From the NCBI RefSeq assembly GCF_035046505.1, contig NC_089830.1, forward strand, positions 23,042,284 through 23,106,283: a stretch of DNA of 64,000 bases, written 5' to 3'. Origin of the DNA: Tiliqua scincoides. Taxonomy: Eukaryota; Chordata; Lepidosauria; Squamata; Scincidae. The notes beneath the pieces are model-generated. The model had not been told where the DNA came from and did not search any database. It saw only the letters and a list, made by a program, of their open reading frames with translations. Both the position numbers and the translations under genes were made by a program. Below, piece by piece: positions 13,596-25,700 of the stretch (the stretch's first letter is position 1; each line of letters starts with the position of its first letter).

Positions 13596-14153
13596 CTGTC
13601 AATGAGAGAGAGAGAAGATAAATGTCAAAGAGACTCTCTCTGGATTGGGTTACATGGATCAACCAAGAAAGCTGAAGAGAAGGAGAGTTGGGGGGGGGGC
13701 TAGCTTGTCTCCTGGAAACCTCAGCCCCCTTTTCTAATGGGATAACACCAACACCTTGCAGCAAGCCTTGCAACAGTGCAAAAGGTACGTACAACAAGAT
13801 CTCACTTAAAGTTGTCAACAGATCCTTGAATCTGCAACTTTAAGCAAAATGACTTATAACGCAACCAATTTTACTTGCTACCCATGAGGCATTCTGGGGC
13901 ATGACAAGCCCAAGGAAGTGGGTCATGGGGCCCTACAATGTGCAACTGCGAAGAACATGGAGGTCAGAAGATTAAGAATCGCTGACCAACTTTAAAACAA
14001 AACAAGAGAGGGCTTGCCTGTGCATTTTTACTGAGAAGGAAGGAAGGCCCACTGTTTTCCATAGGATTTATCCCAGGTCAATCTTCATAGGATTGTGGCC
14101 TTAATGGAAAAGGGGGTAGCCTGGCTCTCAGGTAGCCTTTAGGAAAGACAATG
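13596..14153 (-). other. Upstream intron of the minus-strand GPCR
   Basis: The sequence just 5' of the coding exon carries a CT-rich tract (minus strand CTCTCTCTCTCATTGACAG) that fits a splice acceptor. No exon 1 was identified with confidence. A candidate donor lies far upstream at 20411-20416 (see findings). Confidence 0.4.
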
Positions 14154-14161
14154 ACCTAGAG

Positions 14162-14427
14162 CAGCAATTTTCAACCTTTTTCATCTCGTGGCACACTAAA
14201 ATTCTCAAGGCAAGAGAATTTTGCCTTAAAAAAAAAAAAAGACACTAAAACTCTCAAGCGACATCATCTGGTTTTTGACAGTTGACAAGGCATACCCACT
14301 GTTAATGGGGGGCTCACATCCCCCATTGGCCCCACTAATAAATGACCTTCCCCCAAATTCCTATGGCACACCTGTGGACCACTTGTGGCACACCAATGTG
14401 CCACGGCACAGTGGCTGGAAATGGCTG
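14162..14427. mobile_element. hAT MITE, CAGCGATTTTCAACC family
   Basis: It starts CAGCAATTTTCAACC and ends GGCTGGAAATGGCTG, flanked by near-identical octamers ACCTAGAG (14154-14161) and GCTTAGAG (14428-14435). Relatives lie at 21276, 45407 and 46588. Confidence 0.75.
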
Positions 14428-14435
14428 GCTTAGAG

Positions 14436-15319
14436 AGTCATAATGACATATATGGCCTTAGGCAAATGTCTCAGCTGTCCTCATGCTGAGCCTGATCCAT
14501 TTCTCCTGTCAGATTTGCTGAAAAAGAAAAGAGTCTCAAAGGCAGCACCTGAGCACTGTTGCTGTAGTGCTAAAGGATTGCAGGCAGTCCTGTTGGGTGT
14601 GCTACTGGTGTTCTTCCAACCCTGTCCTCCAACTCCATCTATGACCACCACCCCCCTTCTTCAAAGCTCCTCCATTCATTACAGTGTGAGCAGCTGCAAG
14701 TTGAAAGGTGTTGGGCCAGTCTTAGGCTTTGAGTCTCTTCCAGGCCACGGAGCGCATGAAGTCGCAACTAATAGCAATGGGAGTAATTTGAGGAACCAGG
14801 ACACCGGGGTTCTTTTCTAAGTTACCGTAAGCTCTGTAGTCAGCTCCACCATCCTCTCCCTCGCACCCACCCCCTTTGCAGCAAGCTAGCCTTTTCTCTC
14901 TCCATAATTGAAATGGAGGGGAGGAAATTCAAGGGCAAACTCAGTTGCTCTGGTTACAGCATCGTTCTCTCTGCAGCTTGGAAAATTACACAGAGAAGGG
15001 TGGGGAGGGTCAGTGACTGAACCTCTGCAAAAGCCGGGAAGTTGTTAAGGAGTCTTTTGTTACCACAGAATTGAGGCCTGACCATGAAAGTTGGATGGCC
15101 AACTTGAGTCACTGGTTTTGAGGACCAAGAAGAAGAGCGTAGAGACAGATGCTCACATTTGGCCCACGGGCACAAACCAAGAGGGATCTGCCTCTGACGT
15201 GCATCCTTGGTGAGATGCAGTTCCTATCAACAGCACTTGTGTGGGGGGGGGTGTCCTGGGGGGCCCATGCTCTGTGTTAAGTAGCATTGGGACCCAAGAT
15301 ACAGGAGAATGATAAATTA
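14436..15319. other. Intergenic, no recognised gene
   Basis: A short frame at 14443-14820 has no family resemblance and overlaps low-complexity sequence. Nothing else was recognised. Confidence 0.45.
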
Positions 15320-15545
15320 TTTTTCACATTTTATACCGCCCTTCCTCCAAGAAGCTCAGGGTGGTGGCCATGGTTTCTCCCCTCCTTTTGTTCTCACCAC
15401 AACCCTGTGAGGTAGGTGAGACTGAGAGAGAGAGAGAGAGCACGTGACTGCACCCAGGTCACCCAGTAAACTTTGTGGCTAAGCTGGAATTTGAACCTGG
15501 ACCTTCCAGGTCTAACTCCCAAACCACTACACCATCCTAGCCCCA
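15320..15545 (-). repeat. tRNA-type SINE (Sauria-like), minus strand
   Basis: The reverse complement reads as the SINE at 5047-5245: ACCTGGAAGGTCCAGGTTC, then the GTGAGGTAGG region and CTTGGAGGAAGGGCGGTAT. It contains an internal (AG)n run at ~15424-15440. Confidence 0.65.
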
Positions 15546-16635
15546 AATTAACTGGAAGGGGAGGGCATCCACTCTCTCCCTTTACAAGCTGGAAATGTAG
15601 AATTTGGTGTGTGATTCTTGGTTTGTGTTGAGATTCTAGAGGTATAGGTACTCGCATTTCAGAATGCAGACCCTGCTGATTCAGATGGTGAGTGTGTTTA
15701 AACGGAGGAGAACTTTTCAGTTCGGCTTGTCTCCCACCTGCTTTGGATGAGCTCAGCTCAGTGACGCACTCCTGTTACACAAGGCTGCTGTGGCAGTGTT
15801 GACATAGCTGTTGGGGTCAGTTGTATAGGGGGATAGCTGGAACTCGGAGTGGCTGCTATTGAGCAATGGCTCTAAGAGATAACTGCCTGGGCTGTTTGAC
15901 AGACAGATGCACCTAGACGTCCTCTTTACCTCTTAGGTAACAGGTGCTAATTCATCTCTTGCTTGAAACCAGATGCATGCAGGCCAAGCCCATCTGGGAT
16001 ATGTGCACCAGGGTAGTGGGGAGAACCTTAAGCCCCCCGCCCCCCCCATTGGTTGGGGATGTTCCTGCAGCATCCAAGGCTACTCTTAGCTTTTGTGTGG
16101 ATGTTGTAGAAGTGGAGAGAACTGGCAGTGTTTGTTTCTTAAATCCAGCAGAGGGCTTTGGGGTTGCAAGGCAGCCATTCAACAGGTGCAGCTTTCTTTT
16201 GTCCCGCTCCACCCTGTTGAAGTGGCGTCCCTTAGGCAATTGTCAAGAGCTCTTTTTAGAAGGGGAGGGAGAGAGATCTTGCAGCCTGATCCTAGACGCA
16301 TTTTGTCAGAAGTTTTATACGAGTTTGTTTTAGTTTTTAAATATTTCTGCATGGCTGTAATTCGGTGCACAGTTACTGGAGAGCAAGTCCTGTTAAATTA
16401 GTAAATTAAATTACTTTTGCACAAACCAGCCAAGGAATTGAATGCTTTTGTCCCCCCTTTTCAACTTGAGAATGTCACCTTTTTGCAATAAAATGGGCTT
16501 ATCCTATTTGCAAAGGAGCGCAGTCTTAGCTCTGATGGAAGCCTGGGTTTCAAAGGCAGACATTCAACAGCTGGTACTACTCTCTCAGCTTTCCATTGCC
16601 ATGCTGGGGTGGGGGGGCAGGCTATGACACACTCT
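15546..16635. other. Intergenic, no recognised gene
   Basis: Unique-looking sequence; no exon or repeat was identified. Short frames at 15944-16333 and 16093-16401 have no recognisable domain. Confidence 0.45.
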
Positions 16636-17350
16636 AAGAACATAAGAACAGCTCCGCTGGATCAGGCCATAGGCCCATCTAGTCCAGCTTCCTGGATCTC
16701 ACAGCGGCCCACCAAATGCCCCAGGGAGCACACCAGATAACAAGAGACCTGCAAGGCCTCCTGGGAATTGTAGTTTAAGAACATAAGAACAGCCCCACTG
16801 GATCAGGCCATAGGCCCATCTAGTCCAGCTTCCTGTATCTCACAGCGGCCCATCAAATGCCCCAGGGAGCACACCAGATAACAGGAGACCTGCAAGGCCT
16901 CCTGGGAATTGTAGTTAAGAACATAAGAAGAGTCCTGCTGGATCAGGCCATAGGCCCATCTAGTCCAGCTTCCTGTATCTCACAGCAGCCCACCAAATGC
17001 CCCAGGGAGCGCACCAGATAACAAGAGACCTGCACGGCCTCCTGGGAATTGTAGTTAAGAACATAAGAACAGCCCCACTGGATCAGGCCATAGGCCCATC
17101 TAGTCCAGCTTCCTGTATCTCTCAGCGGCCCACCAAATGCCCCAGGGAGCACACCAGATAACAAGAGACCTCATCCTGGTGCCCTCCCTTGCATCTGGCA
17201 TTCTGACATAGCCCATTTCTAAAATCAGGAGGTTGCGCATACACATCATGGCTTGTACCCCTTAATGGATTTTTCCTCCAGAAAGTTGTCCAATCCCCTT
17301 TTAAAGGCGTCCAGGCCAGATGCCATCACCACATCCTGTGGCAAGGAGTT
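16636..17350 (-). repeat. CR1 LINE 3' end, tandemly repeated ~140-bp unit
   Basis: The unit starting AAGAACATAAGAACAG begins at 16636, 16777, 16917 and 17057 (periods 141, 140, 140). The last copy runs on through TGTCCAATCCCCTTTTAAAG to GGCAAGGAGTTT, the usual extent of a CR1 3' end read on the opposite strand. The first three units end in CTCCTGGGAATTGTAGTT, which is not part of the plain CR1 copies elsewhere in the window. Confidence 0.85.
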
Positions 17351-18136
17351 TAACTCTGAAGGTAAAGAGGAGAAAGGCACATTAAAGGGTTAAAGGAACA
17401 GGACCACATTTTGTTAACTTCCTCCTCGTTTTTTGCTTTTTGTGTGGATGAAAATGGGTGAGAAGCAGGGGTCGTTCCAGATGCAGTAAGAAGGCATGGG
17501 CTTAAAGGCAGAAAGCCAACCCGTTGGGTTGAATCTTCCACAGGAGGGAACTGCACCTGTTGAACTCCTGCCTGTTAGGTCCTTGCTGGAAGATGCCAGG
17601 GCCGTGCGAGACTTGTTGGAGCTCTGCTCATTTCTGCCCTCCGCAGAAGGGGGCTGCACCTGTTGGACTCCTGCCTGTTAGGTCCCCGCTAGAAGATGCC
17701 AGGGCTGGGCAAGGCTTGTTGGATTTCAGCTCAGTTCTGCCCTCCCGCTGTTCATTCCCCAAGACGCCTCCTACGGACACCCCCCCCCCTCCGCCACTGC
17801 CTTTAGCAGCGCTTTCTTCATCAGGCTCATTAAATAAGCCTCCCCCCATTGGGGAGGGGGCGATCATGAAGCCCCTTCGCCAGCCTCCTTTACTGCCTCT
17901 TCAGGGAGCGCAATAATCACACATTAGGATGAGCAGACGAATTCCCTGGCCAGGTTGGGTGCCAGGAGGCGCCTGGGGAACCACCCGCCACGTGCTTCGA
18001 GGGCTTGTTAAGGGCACTAATGGATGCGCGCCCGGCTACCCGCGGGCCGTGCCAGCGCACCAGCAGAGGCGCGCCGTGGTTGCATTAAGGAGCTCGTTTA
18101 TTAAGCGCTCGAAGCTTTAATTGAGGCTTGAGAACA
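17351..18136. other. CpG-rich intergenic stretch
   Basis: It contains a two-copy duplication of ~100 bp (about 17545-17645 and 17647-17745, both with CTCCTGCCTGTTAGGTCC). A GC- and CpG-rich block follows at ~17940-18120 with GCGCGC and CCGCGGGC stretches. No exon was recognised. Confidence 0.5.
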
Positions 18137-18611
18137 CCAAGTCCTGGCAGTTCCGCGCTAGCCACTAGGCGCCGCTGCCATCTGGGGAGGGGTGGCCGCG
18201 GCCACAAGGCTTTAAAGAGGGAAGGGCAGGTCAGAACAGCAACAGAGCTTTGCTGGGTCAGGTCAATCTGATACTCTGCCCCCCCCCTGAACCTGGAGGG
18301 GCCATGACTAAGCAGGGATTAAGAGGCTAGTCCTCTTTATTTAAACCCCCCACCCCAGGCTACTGACTTGCTGCCAAGTCCTGGCAGTTCCGCGCTAGCC
18401 ACTAGGCGCTGTTGCCATCTGGGGAGGGGTGGTGGCCGCCACAAGGTTTCAAAGAGTGAATGTCAGGTCAGAACCGCAACAGAGCTTTGCTGGGTCAGGT
18501 CAATCTGATACTCTGCCCCCCCTGAACCTGGGGAGCCATGACTAAGCAGGAATTAAGAGGCTAGTCCTCTTTATTTAACCCCCCCACCCCAGGCTACTGA
18601 CTTGCCACCAA
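18137..18611. repeat. Two-copy 237-bp tandem duplication
   Basis: CCAAGTCCTGGCAGTTCCGC begins at 18137 and again at 18374, and the sequences run parallel to about 18611 with few differences. The function is unknown. Confidence 0.85.
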
Positions 18612-18778
18612 GCCTCAGGCTTTATCCCTTAGACCCCATTCTCATGCCTGCCACCTCCCAGTTTGCAAGCAAGAGAATCTGGGAGGCTGTGAACCCTGGC
18701 ACTCTAACCACTAGCCCTGCTGGCTGTCACTCATTCATCCCTTAAAAAATCCTGCTTTCCGGTCACAATCCCCTAGGT

Positions 18779-19101
18779 TAGTGGTTCTCAAACTTTTACC
18801 ACAGGGCCCCGCTTTTGAGAATGAGAATCTGTCAGGACCCACCGGAAGTGATGTCATGACCGGAAGTGACACCATCAAGCAGGAAAATTTTTAACAATCT
18901 TACACTTACCCTGGAGTAAGCCCCATTTACTATCATTGTTAAAGCATATGCATTGTAGCCTTTTCAAAGTACAGATCTGTCACATTTCCCCAAATGCAGT
19001 CAGGTACCACGGCAGCATCAAGTCTAATATATTCAAAATAAAATATTGACGTGAATGGGGACCCACCTAGTGGGTTCCAACCCACAGTTTGAGAAACACG
19101 G
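18779..19101. mobile_element. hAT MITE, CAGTGGTTCTCAAAC family
   Basis: Termini TAGTGGTTCTCAAAC and GTTTGAGAAACACGG, flanked by CCCTAGGT (18771-18778) and CCCTAGGC (19102-19109). The flanking sequence on both sides is itself duplicated (18630-18775 resembles 19140-19290). Confidence 0.8.
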
Positions 19102-19109
19102 CCCTAGGC

Positions 19110-21275
19110 TAGTGCCATCACCTCTGTGATGGCTTTAACCATTGAACCCCATTCCCATGCCTGCCAGTTTGCAAGCAAGAGAATCTGGGAGGCTGTCAGC
19201 CCTGTACTGTAACCACTAGCCCTGTTGGCTGTCACTCTTTGGTCCCTTAAAAGATCCTGCTTTCCAGCCACAACAGAACAACCCTAGAATGGAATGGCTC
19301 CAACAGTTTCCAAGGAGTCAACTAGGTCTCAGTATTGCACTGAAAGGAGAGTCACAGTGCTTTCCCCTGAGGGCCCCCCCCCCCCCAAAAAAGGTACAGA
19401 TTCATCTCTGGCCAGGAGCAGAACTGGGACCCACTTTTTAAAAAGGCACTCTATTGGGACCCACCTAGGTTTACCAGAGTTTTTTTAAAAAAAAGGAGAT
19501 CAAGAAAGTAATATTTTATTTTTAAGTAATAACAATCAGAAAAATCACCCTGAAATATTTATCTTCCTATATTTACACATGCTTGCAAACTGCAGGAGCT
19601 GAGCTCTTTGTAGGGTAATTAGTAGCTATAGTATCTCAAGCCTCAGGGCTTGAGACAATTAGTTTTCTGATCTTTCCATCATCCTTTGCCAACCCACCCA
19701 AAATCAGGTTGAGACCCACCCACAGTTTGGGAACCCCCAGATTCATCAAAGTAGTATCTAGACTGTAAGCGCACTGGGGCAGGAAGGTGTCCTTTCTCTT
19801 TTAGTATCTCTCTGATGTATATGTACATGGCGCTAGATAATGATGATGATGAAGATAGGTTCAAACAGCAGGAATCCTATAACCATATCTATCTCTGATT
19901 CCCAGGATTTTGGCTAGATCCCAAATTGCAGACTATAACCACCCAGCATAGACTGTGATGGAGTATGATGATGATGATAATACCCTTATATTATTAGTTC
20001 GTTCCACCTATATAAATTAAACTAGTGAAGTACAATGTTAATTAGTGAATTAAAATGAGCTATTAGTTCATTCCACCCATATAAATGAACTAATAGAAAA
20101 GGCAAGGTGAGAGGGAAGCAATAGATGATTATTAGATGATTATTCTTATTCTTTTTTGTAATTTTTTTTGGCACAGATGGAGGGGGGAATCTAAAATATG
20201 TAGGGGGGGTTGCCACCCTCCCTTTTTGGATGCAGGTCTAACCTGTTTGGGGAGAGCTGATTTAAAAGAAGTTGTATGTCTCTTTCAGGATAGCTATGGA
20301 AAGGCTATGTTAGCATTTGATGATTAATAATAAATAGTAATCATAGAATAATTAGGTGGAGGGGCAGGTTGGACAAAAGGGAAGCAGGGAGAGCTCTGGA
20401 TCGAGGAGTCTTACCTTGATGCTGGCATGGTCTGTCTCTCCAACAGGTTACAGTGGCTGTCTTTCCCGGGTCTGGCAGTCTTCCCCTATGTCCATCTGTC
20501 AGGTGAAAATGTAGGTGACTCCCCAGACCCCCAGGGTGGGTGACACTGTTTGATTCAGACCCAGTTGCACTATCTGAGCTTTGGGCAGGGCTGCGGTTTC
20601 TCCAGAGAAGCCCTGGGAGTCTGCAAAGAAGTGTGAGAGAAGCGGATTAGCTGTTCTTTAGCTTGAGCTGCGTGCGAGTGAGAAGGGGAGAAGAAACCAG
20701 TGCTGAAGCTGGAGGGAGTGAGCAGGTCTATCAGCAGAGATACTCAGCTACCTAACAGGCTCAGAGTAATGAGTAAAGGATCTCCGTTCTTCATGCTCTG
20801 AAGGCATCAGTCAGTTCCACTCATCCTAGGTTCTTTTTCTACCTCTCTTGCAGCTTGAACGCTCTAGTGTAGCATATAGAGGCTGACCAAGAGCTAGGAA
20901 GTGGCGGTCACGGGTTCAAGTGTCAGGTCAGCCACAAACTCCATGGATGGTAGATACCGAATTGAATGCTGCTTTAGGGACTCTTCAGAGCCAAAAAAAG
21001 CAGGATAAAGGATGCATAAATAAATACTGTAACAATACACTTCCCCAGCCTATCAGTCATTTTATTCGTTTATTTCTGGGTTTCTAAAAATGTCTAGGTT
21101 TTCCTTCACAAAGCTGCTTCTGATGAGAAATCACATGACAAATGCATAAAAATAAACATTAAAAATGTTGTCCTATGGGCTGATCGCACCAGCCTACCTT
21201 CCAGGGCTGTTGTAAATAAGAGTCATTGAAATGTTTGTGAAGCGCATAGAGCATGAGAGGAAAGAAGCATTAGGC
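19110..21275. other. Intergenic with MITE and SINE remnants
   Basis: About 19420-19745 holds another hAT-MITE remnant ending CACAGTTTGGGAACCCCC. GATGAT microsatellite scraps lie near 19840 and 19965. A possible tRNA-type SINE head with a GGGTTCAAG box lies near 20915. A possible minus-strand exon at 20416-20498 is discussed in the findings. No coding gene was recognised. Confidence 0.45.
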
Positions 21276-21481
21276 CAGCATTTTTGAACCAGTGTGCCAC
21301 ATGGTCCTCAGGTGTGCTGTGGACTTTAGGGCTGGCTAATTTATTAGTAGGATCAATGGAGGATGTGAGCCCCCACCGGCAGTGTGATGTGCCTTGTCAG
21401 GTGTCCAAAAAACCAATGGTATGCCCTGAAAATTTTAGCGTCTCGTCGGTGAGTTGTGAGATGGAAAAGGCTGAAAATCTG
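21276..21481. mobile_element. hAT MITE, CAGCGATTTTCAACC family (degraded)
   Basis: It starts CAGCATTTTTGAACC and ends AAGGCTGAAAATCTG. The interior (GGTGTGCTGTGG, GTCAGGTG) matches the copy at 45407-45625. Confidence 0.65.
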
Positions 21482-21699
21482 CATTGTTGGAAAAAGTGAA
21501 TCTCTTTCTTATGCTCATAGATAGAGCTTTCTTCCTATGACATTTGTTTGCACATGAACATAGTCATGGAGAGCATGACACCGACCAGTCTCAAGCATTT
21601 TGAACTAGAATGATGACAAAAGGCCTTGGATCTTACTGGCCTGAAGTAAGAGACCACAGCTTGGATTTTTAGAACTCCCCCCACCCCAGTACCCTAGCT

Positions 21700-22072
21700 C
21701 AGGGGTGCTCAATAGGTGGATCGCGATCTACCGGTAGATCGCAAGGCAAAATGAGTAGATCGCGGAGTGCCAACCCCCCCCTTTCAGGTGCCTCTGGGAG
21801 GAAACGCCAGGAGTAAGGCCCATAGTACTCAATGGGGCTTACTCCCAGGTAAGTGTGGCTAGGATTGCAGCCTCATAGCCTAATCCTAGGCATGTCTATT
21901 CAGGAGTAAGTCCTGTTATACTCAGTGGGGCTCAAGGTACACCAACATACATTGTACATATAAATGTTATATGTTATGATGGCGCGAACATTGTAAAAAA
22001 AACTCTGGTAGATCTCCGGGCCTTGCTGGGTTTCAAAGTAGCTCTCGAGCCAAAAAAGTGTGAACACCCCTG
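21700..22072. mobile_element. hAT MITE, CAGGGGTGCTCAATA family
   Basis: Termini CAGGGGTGCTCA and TGAACACCCCTG, with a perfect 8-bp TSD CCCTAGCT at 21692-21699 and 22073-22080. The interior has a short palindrome around CGATCTACCGGTAGATCG. Confidence 0.85.
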
Positions 22073-22284
22073 CCCTAGCTGGTTCGACCTGGCGTTCTCC
22101 ATTGTTTAACACCCTGCCAAGGGTATGGCAACAAACCTCACTTAGAATGGGACAATGCCAGCTTCTGGATCCCCTACAAAGTTGAAGGATCAGGCCTCTT
22201 GGCTGGCAATGCTAATCTTCCGGATCCAGGCTTTTTCCTATAGAGGCTGGTCTGTTTAATTTGGCGTGGTTGCTTCCTTATTTA

Positions 22285-22388
22285 TTATTTATTCATATTT
22301 CTATACTGCCCATCCTCCAAGGAGCTCAGGGTACTGTCCATGGTTCTTCCCCTCTTTTTGTTCTCACAACAACCCTGTGAGGCAGGTG

Positions 22389-22441
<53 letters not shown>

Positions 22442-22550
22442 ATGACTAGCCCAAGATCACCCAGGAAGCTTTGTGGCTCAGGAGGGAATATGAACCTGGA
22501 TCTTCCAGGTCTTAGTCCATCTCCCAAACCACTACAGCATTCTGACTCTC
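22285..22550 (-). repeat. tRNA-type SINE with (AG)n expansion
   Basis: Same minus-strand SINE body as at 15320. The internal AG run has expanded to about 24 dinucleotides (~22391-22438). Confidence 0.7.
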
Positions 22551-23819
22551 CTTACATTCTTGCAAACCACCAATGTTTGAGTCATTGAGTCAGGGCTGAC
22601 TTTGCCTTTTGTGTTGGAGGAGGGCAGTCTCTCAGAAACCCAGGATGAATGAATGAAATAACGCAGAAGATCTACTGGTGTTTTGAGCTGGGCTGCCACC
22701 TGCCATCACTCCCTCACCTGGTGAGACGGTGATGTTCCACATCCTTGTCCTCCACCGCCCTCTGCCACCCCCATTCTGGAGCCCTGGGTACAAACAGCAG
22801 CTGGAATGGCACTTTGTGGGCTGATGATTATAAGAAACACCTACGTTGTGGCGCTCCTTCGTTCTCATTACGGTTCCATTAGCATCCATTTACACTCCTT
22901 CTGGAGCTTTTAACCAACTCCTTAACATACCTGCCGGCAGCGGAATGGTTTCAGTGCAGAATGGGATTGGAAATCAGTTGCTGGAAGGAGGTGAGGCTGA
23001 AGCCACTTTGCCTCTAATAACTTTTTATTTCAGCCCTGGTGGGTTTCAACAAGCCCGTTGACACTTGGCTCAGAAAGGGGTGAATTAAGCCGGAAAAGTC
23101 GTATTCCGCAGCCACCTATAAAAGCCACACAATTACTGCTAATGGTTGCCTATTTTTTTCCTGGAAATGCATGTATTTGGAAGGCAACCAAACACCACCT
23201 GCGTGTGCACAGGTGTAAGAAAGGAGCTGTCTGTGGCGATGGGCACATGATGCAGATCTCAATGTATCCTTTCTACAGCCAGGGAATTTTTCTTTGGGGA
23301 TTCTTTTCTGGGCTCTTGCCCTGGCTCAGAGCTGATGGAGGAACCTGAAATCAGGAAGTCACCCAAGCCAGTTTGGGGGAAGCTGGTCTGCAGAGGCCTA
23401 ACAAGGGCAGAGCCTGAGGGGCACCTGCCCCGGGTGCTGTGCCAGGGTACATGACTGCCTTGCACTGCTTAGAGTTCTCCTGGGGGAAGAGGTGTTCGAT
23501 GTGACAGCTTCACACCCCCTTCCTTCTGCTCAGTGGCACCACTTCTCCTTCAAAGCGGAACCTCACAGGAGAAGGAACGCGGGCGTGAAGCTAGAACTGC
23601 CTCCTCCTCTGGGGAGAACCCAGAAGCAGTGGCTTCATGAAGCTTTGCATCACCAGGTGCAGGAGACCAGCCGCCCCTATGATGGACCTCCTGCCATGCA
23701 GTGGGCGGGGCAACACCCCGGGCAGTGGGCGTGGTGATTCACCATTGCCCTGCCTCCACTGTTTTTGTTGTTGTTGTTTTTTGCTGCATAATTTTTAATA
23801 AAATAGAGATGTTTCAATG
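22551..23819. other. Intergenic with candidate conserved element
   Basis: No gene was recognised. The stretch ~22850-23130 is complex, free of recognised repeats and contains AT-rich homeodomain-like cores. It is a weak candidate for a conserved non-coding element. Confidence 0.35.
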
Positions 23820-23957
23820 GTCGGCACACTTCAGTCTCAAAAGACTATGGTATAAGCCTACAGCACCCGGTATTCCCAGGCGGTCTCCCATCCAAGTACT
23901 AACCAGGCCTGACCCTGCTTAGCTTCCGAGATGAGACAAGATCGGGCATGTGCAGTT
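23820..23957 (-). repeat. 5S-rRNA-headed SINE
   Basis: The minus strand reads GATCTCATCTCGGAAGCTAA, then GGGTCAGGCCTGGTTAGTAC, then the rest of the 5S 3' half, then TTATACCATAGTCTTTTGAG and a GACTGAAG tail. It is the best-preserved copy of the family also seen at 1-228 and 40757-40953. Confidence 0.9.
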
Positions 23958-25387
23958 GCACATTGATTGATATATAATTGTTTAAAATTACACATTGATT
24001 GATATATAACACAATAGCATTATTTGAAAATACTAAGACTTTAAAAATTTTGGTGAGCAGTGGTGTCACACCCCTGTGCGCGTCACCTGGTGTGGCCCAC
24101 ACCCCCAAGTGATACCACTGCCCCAAGTGATGTCACACTGTCATATGGCATCTTGACATCATTGCCCCAGGCACTGGAGCTCCTAGTTTTGCCTTTGTTG
24201 GGTTGATGGCATAGATGAGACACCAGAAGGCACGTTTGCACAGGGAGGTCCAGGAAGCAAGCTTTTCACGAGGCTTGTATTCCAAAGTGAACAATGGTTT
24301 GATTTTAAGGAAAGTGTCTTTATAGGAAAGGATGGACTTGGATCTTCAAGCTTGTCTAACAGCCACATCTTTTCTAGAGGAGGGAGAAAAAGGGCTGAAG
24401 GAAGCAAGACCTGAGAATAACACACCCGATAACCAAACAACAAGTGTAATCAGAGAGTACAAAGACAGAATGGCATGTCCCCAACTACGATCTAACTAGC
24501 CTTACTTCCCCCTGCTGGTACAGAGGTGTGACAAGAAAGCAGGACTGCATATAACAGCAATGGCCACCTGCTAGACCAGAGATGTCAAGCTTGTTTCATA
24601 CAGCAAACTGAATAGCATTCATGGCACCTGCTGAGGGTCAGAAGTGATGTCATTAAGCAGGAAGTGACATCATTAAGCAGCTGATGGCCATAAATAAGCA
24701 CTTTGTTCTCATGTAGGAACTCATTAGCTGCAAATGACAGAAGAGAAAATGTGCAAATCTTGGTCGTATTTCCAAGATACGGGAGAGCCCAATTATGATG
24801 TGGGCTGCCCTTTCAGTGGTGCCACTTCTGCCAAGATGCCACTTCTCAGTTCAGCAGCTGAGAGGAGCTGATGGTGGTTCTGGGAGAGCCTGATTATGAG
24901 AGGGGCCTGAGAAGGAGCTTCTGCAGGGTGTATTCAGCTCACAGGCCTTATGTTTAACACCTTTGCGCTAGCCACCAGACAGCTGCTCAGGGATCTCACT
25001 CCATATCTCCTGGACTACCAAGTCAAAAAAGTGCAGCAGGTCTCCATGGAGCCCAGTGACATGGTAAGGGGAGCTGGACCCCTGCATTCTCTAGTAGACC
25101 AAAGCCACACTGCTGCATGGCTCACCTGGCATTGTGGATAACAGCTGAGAACATTGTGCACCTTGAGATGTACTGTGACTGCTGTAATTAGTGGGGCTGT
25201 TGTCCTTGCATAGGAAGCTGAGTCAGACCTTGATCTTTCTTTGCTTTCCCTTTTCCTTCCTCTTGAATGGATGGGCTCAAAGTCATTTAGATTCTTGCAG
25301 AATTACAGAGTATAATTCCACTAAAAATAGCCATACCAGTCCCCCTTAGCTTCATGACCTGAAACTGGCCAGCCTCCCTTGGTATCT
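23958..25387. other. Intergenic, no recognised gene
   Basis: A diffuse MITE-like stretch at ~24580-24760 has repeated GAAGTGATGTCATTAAGCAG motifs. No coding exon was recognised. Confidence 0.4.
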
Positions 25388-25700
25388 GAGCTACACATAA
25401 GAAGAGCCCTGCAGGATCAGGCCAAAGGCCCATCTAGTCTAGTATCCTGCATCTCACTGTGGCTCAACAGATGCTTCAGGGAACCCACAACATAACATGA
25501 TGCCATATTATGTTGCCATTCCCTTGCATCTGGTGTTCAGAGACAGCCTACTTCTAAAACCAGGAGGTTGTGTATACCCATCACGGCTTGTAACCTGTGA
25601 TGGACTTTTCCTCCAGAAATCTGTCCAATCCCCTTTTAAAGGCATCTAGGCCACGTGCCTGTGGCATCCTGTGGCAAGGAGTTCCACAGTTCCATTACTA
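25388..25700 (-). mobile_element. CR1 LINE 3' end
   Basis: Shares with 16636-17350 the blocks GGCCCATCTAGTC, CCCTTGCATCTGG, AATCCCCTTTTAAAGGC and GGCAAGGAGTTCCACAG. It is diverged relative to the other copies. Confidence 0.8.

Noticed and set aside
22340-22588. Open frame rich in E/R dipeptides
   Set aside because: It is translation of an (AG)n microsatellite in a SINE; the same applies to CT/CA frames at 47646 and 54068.
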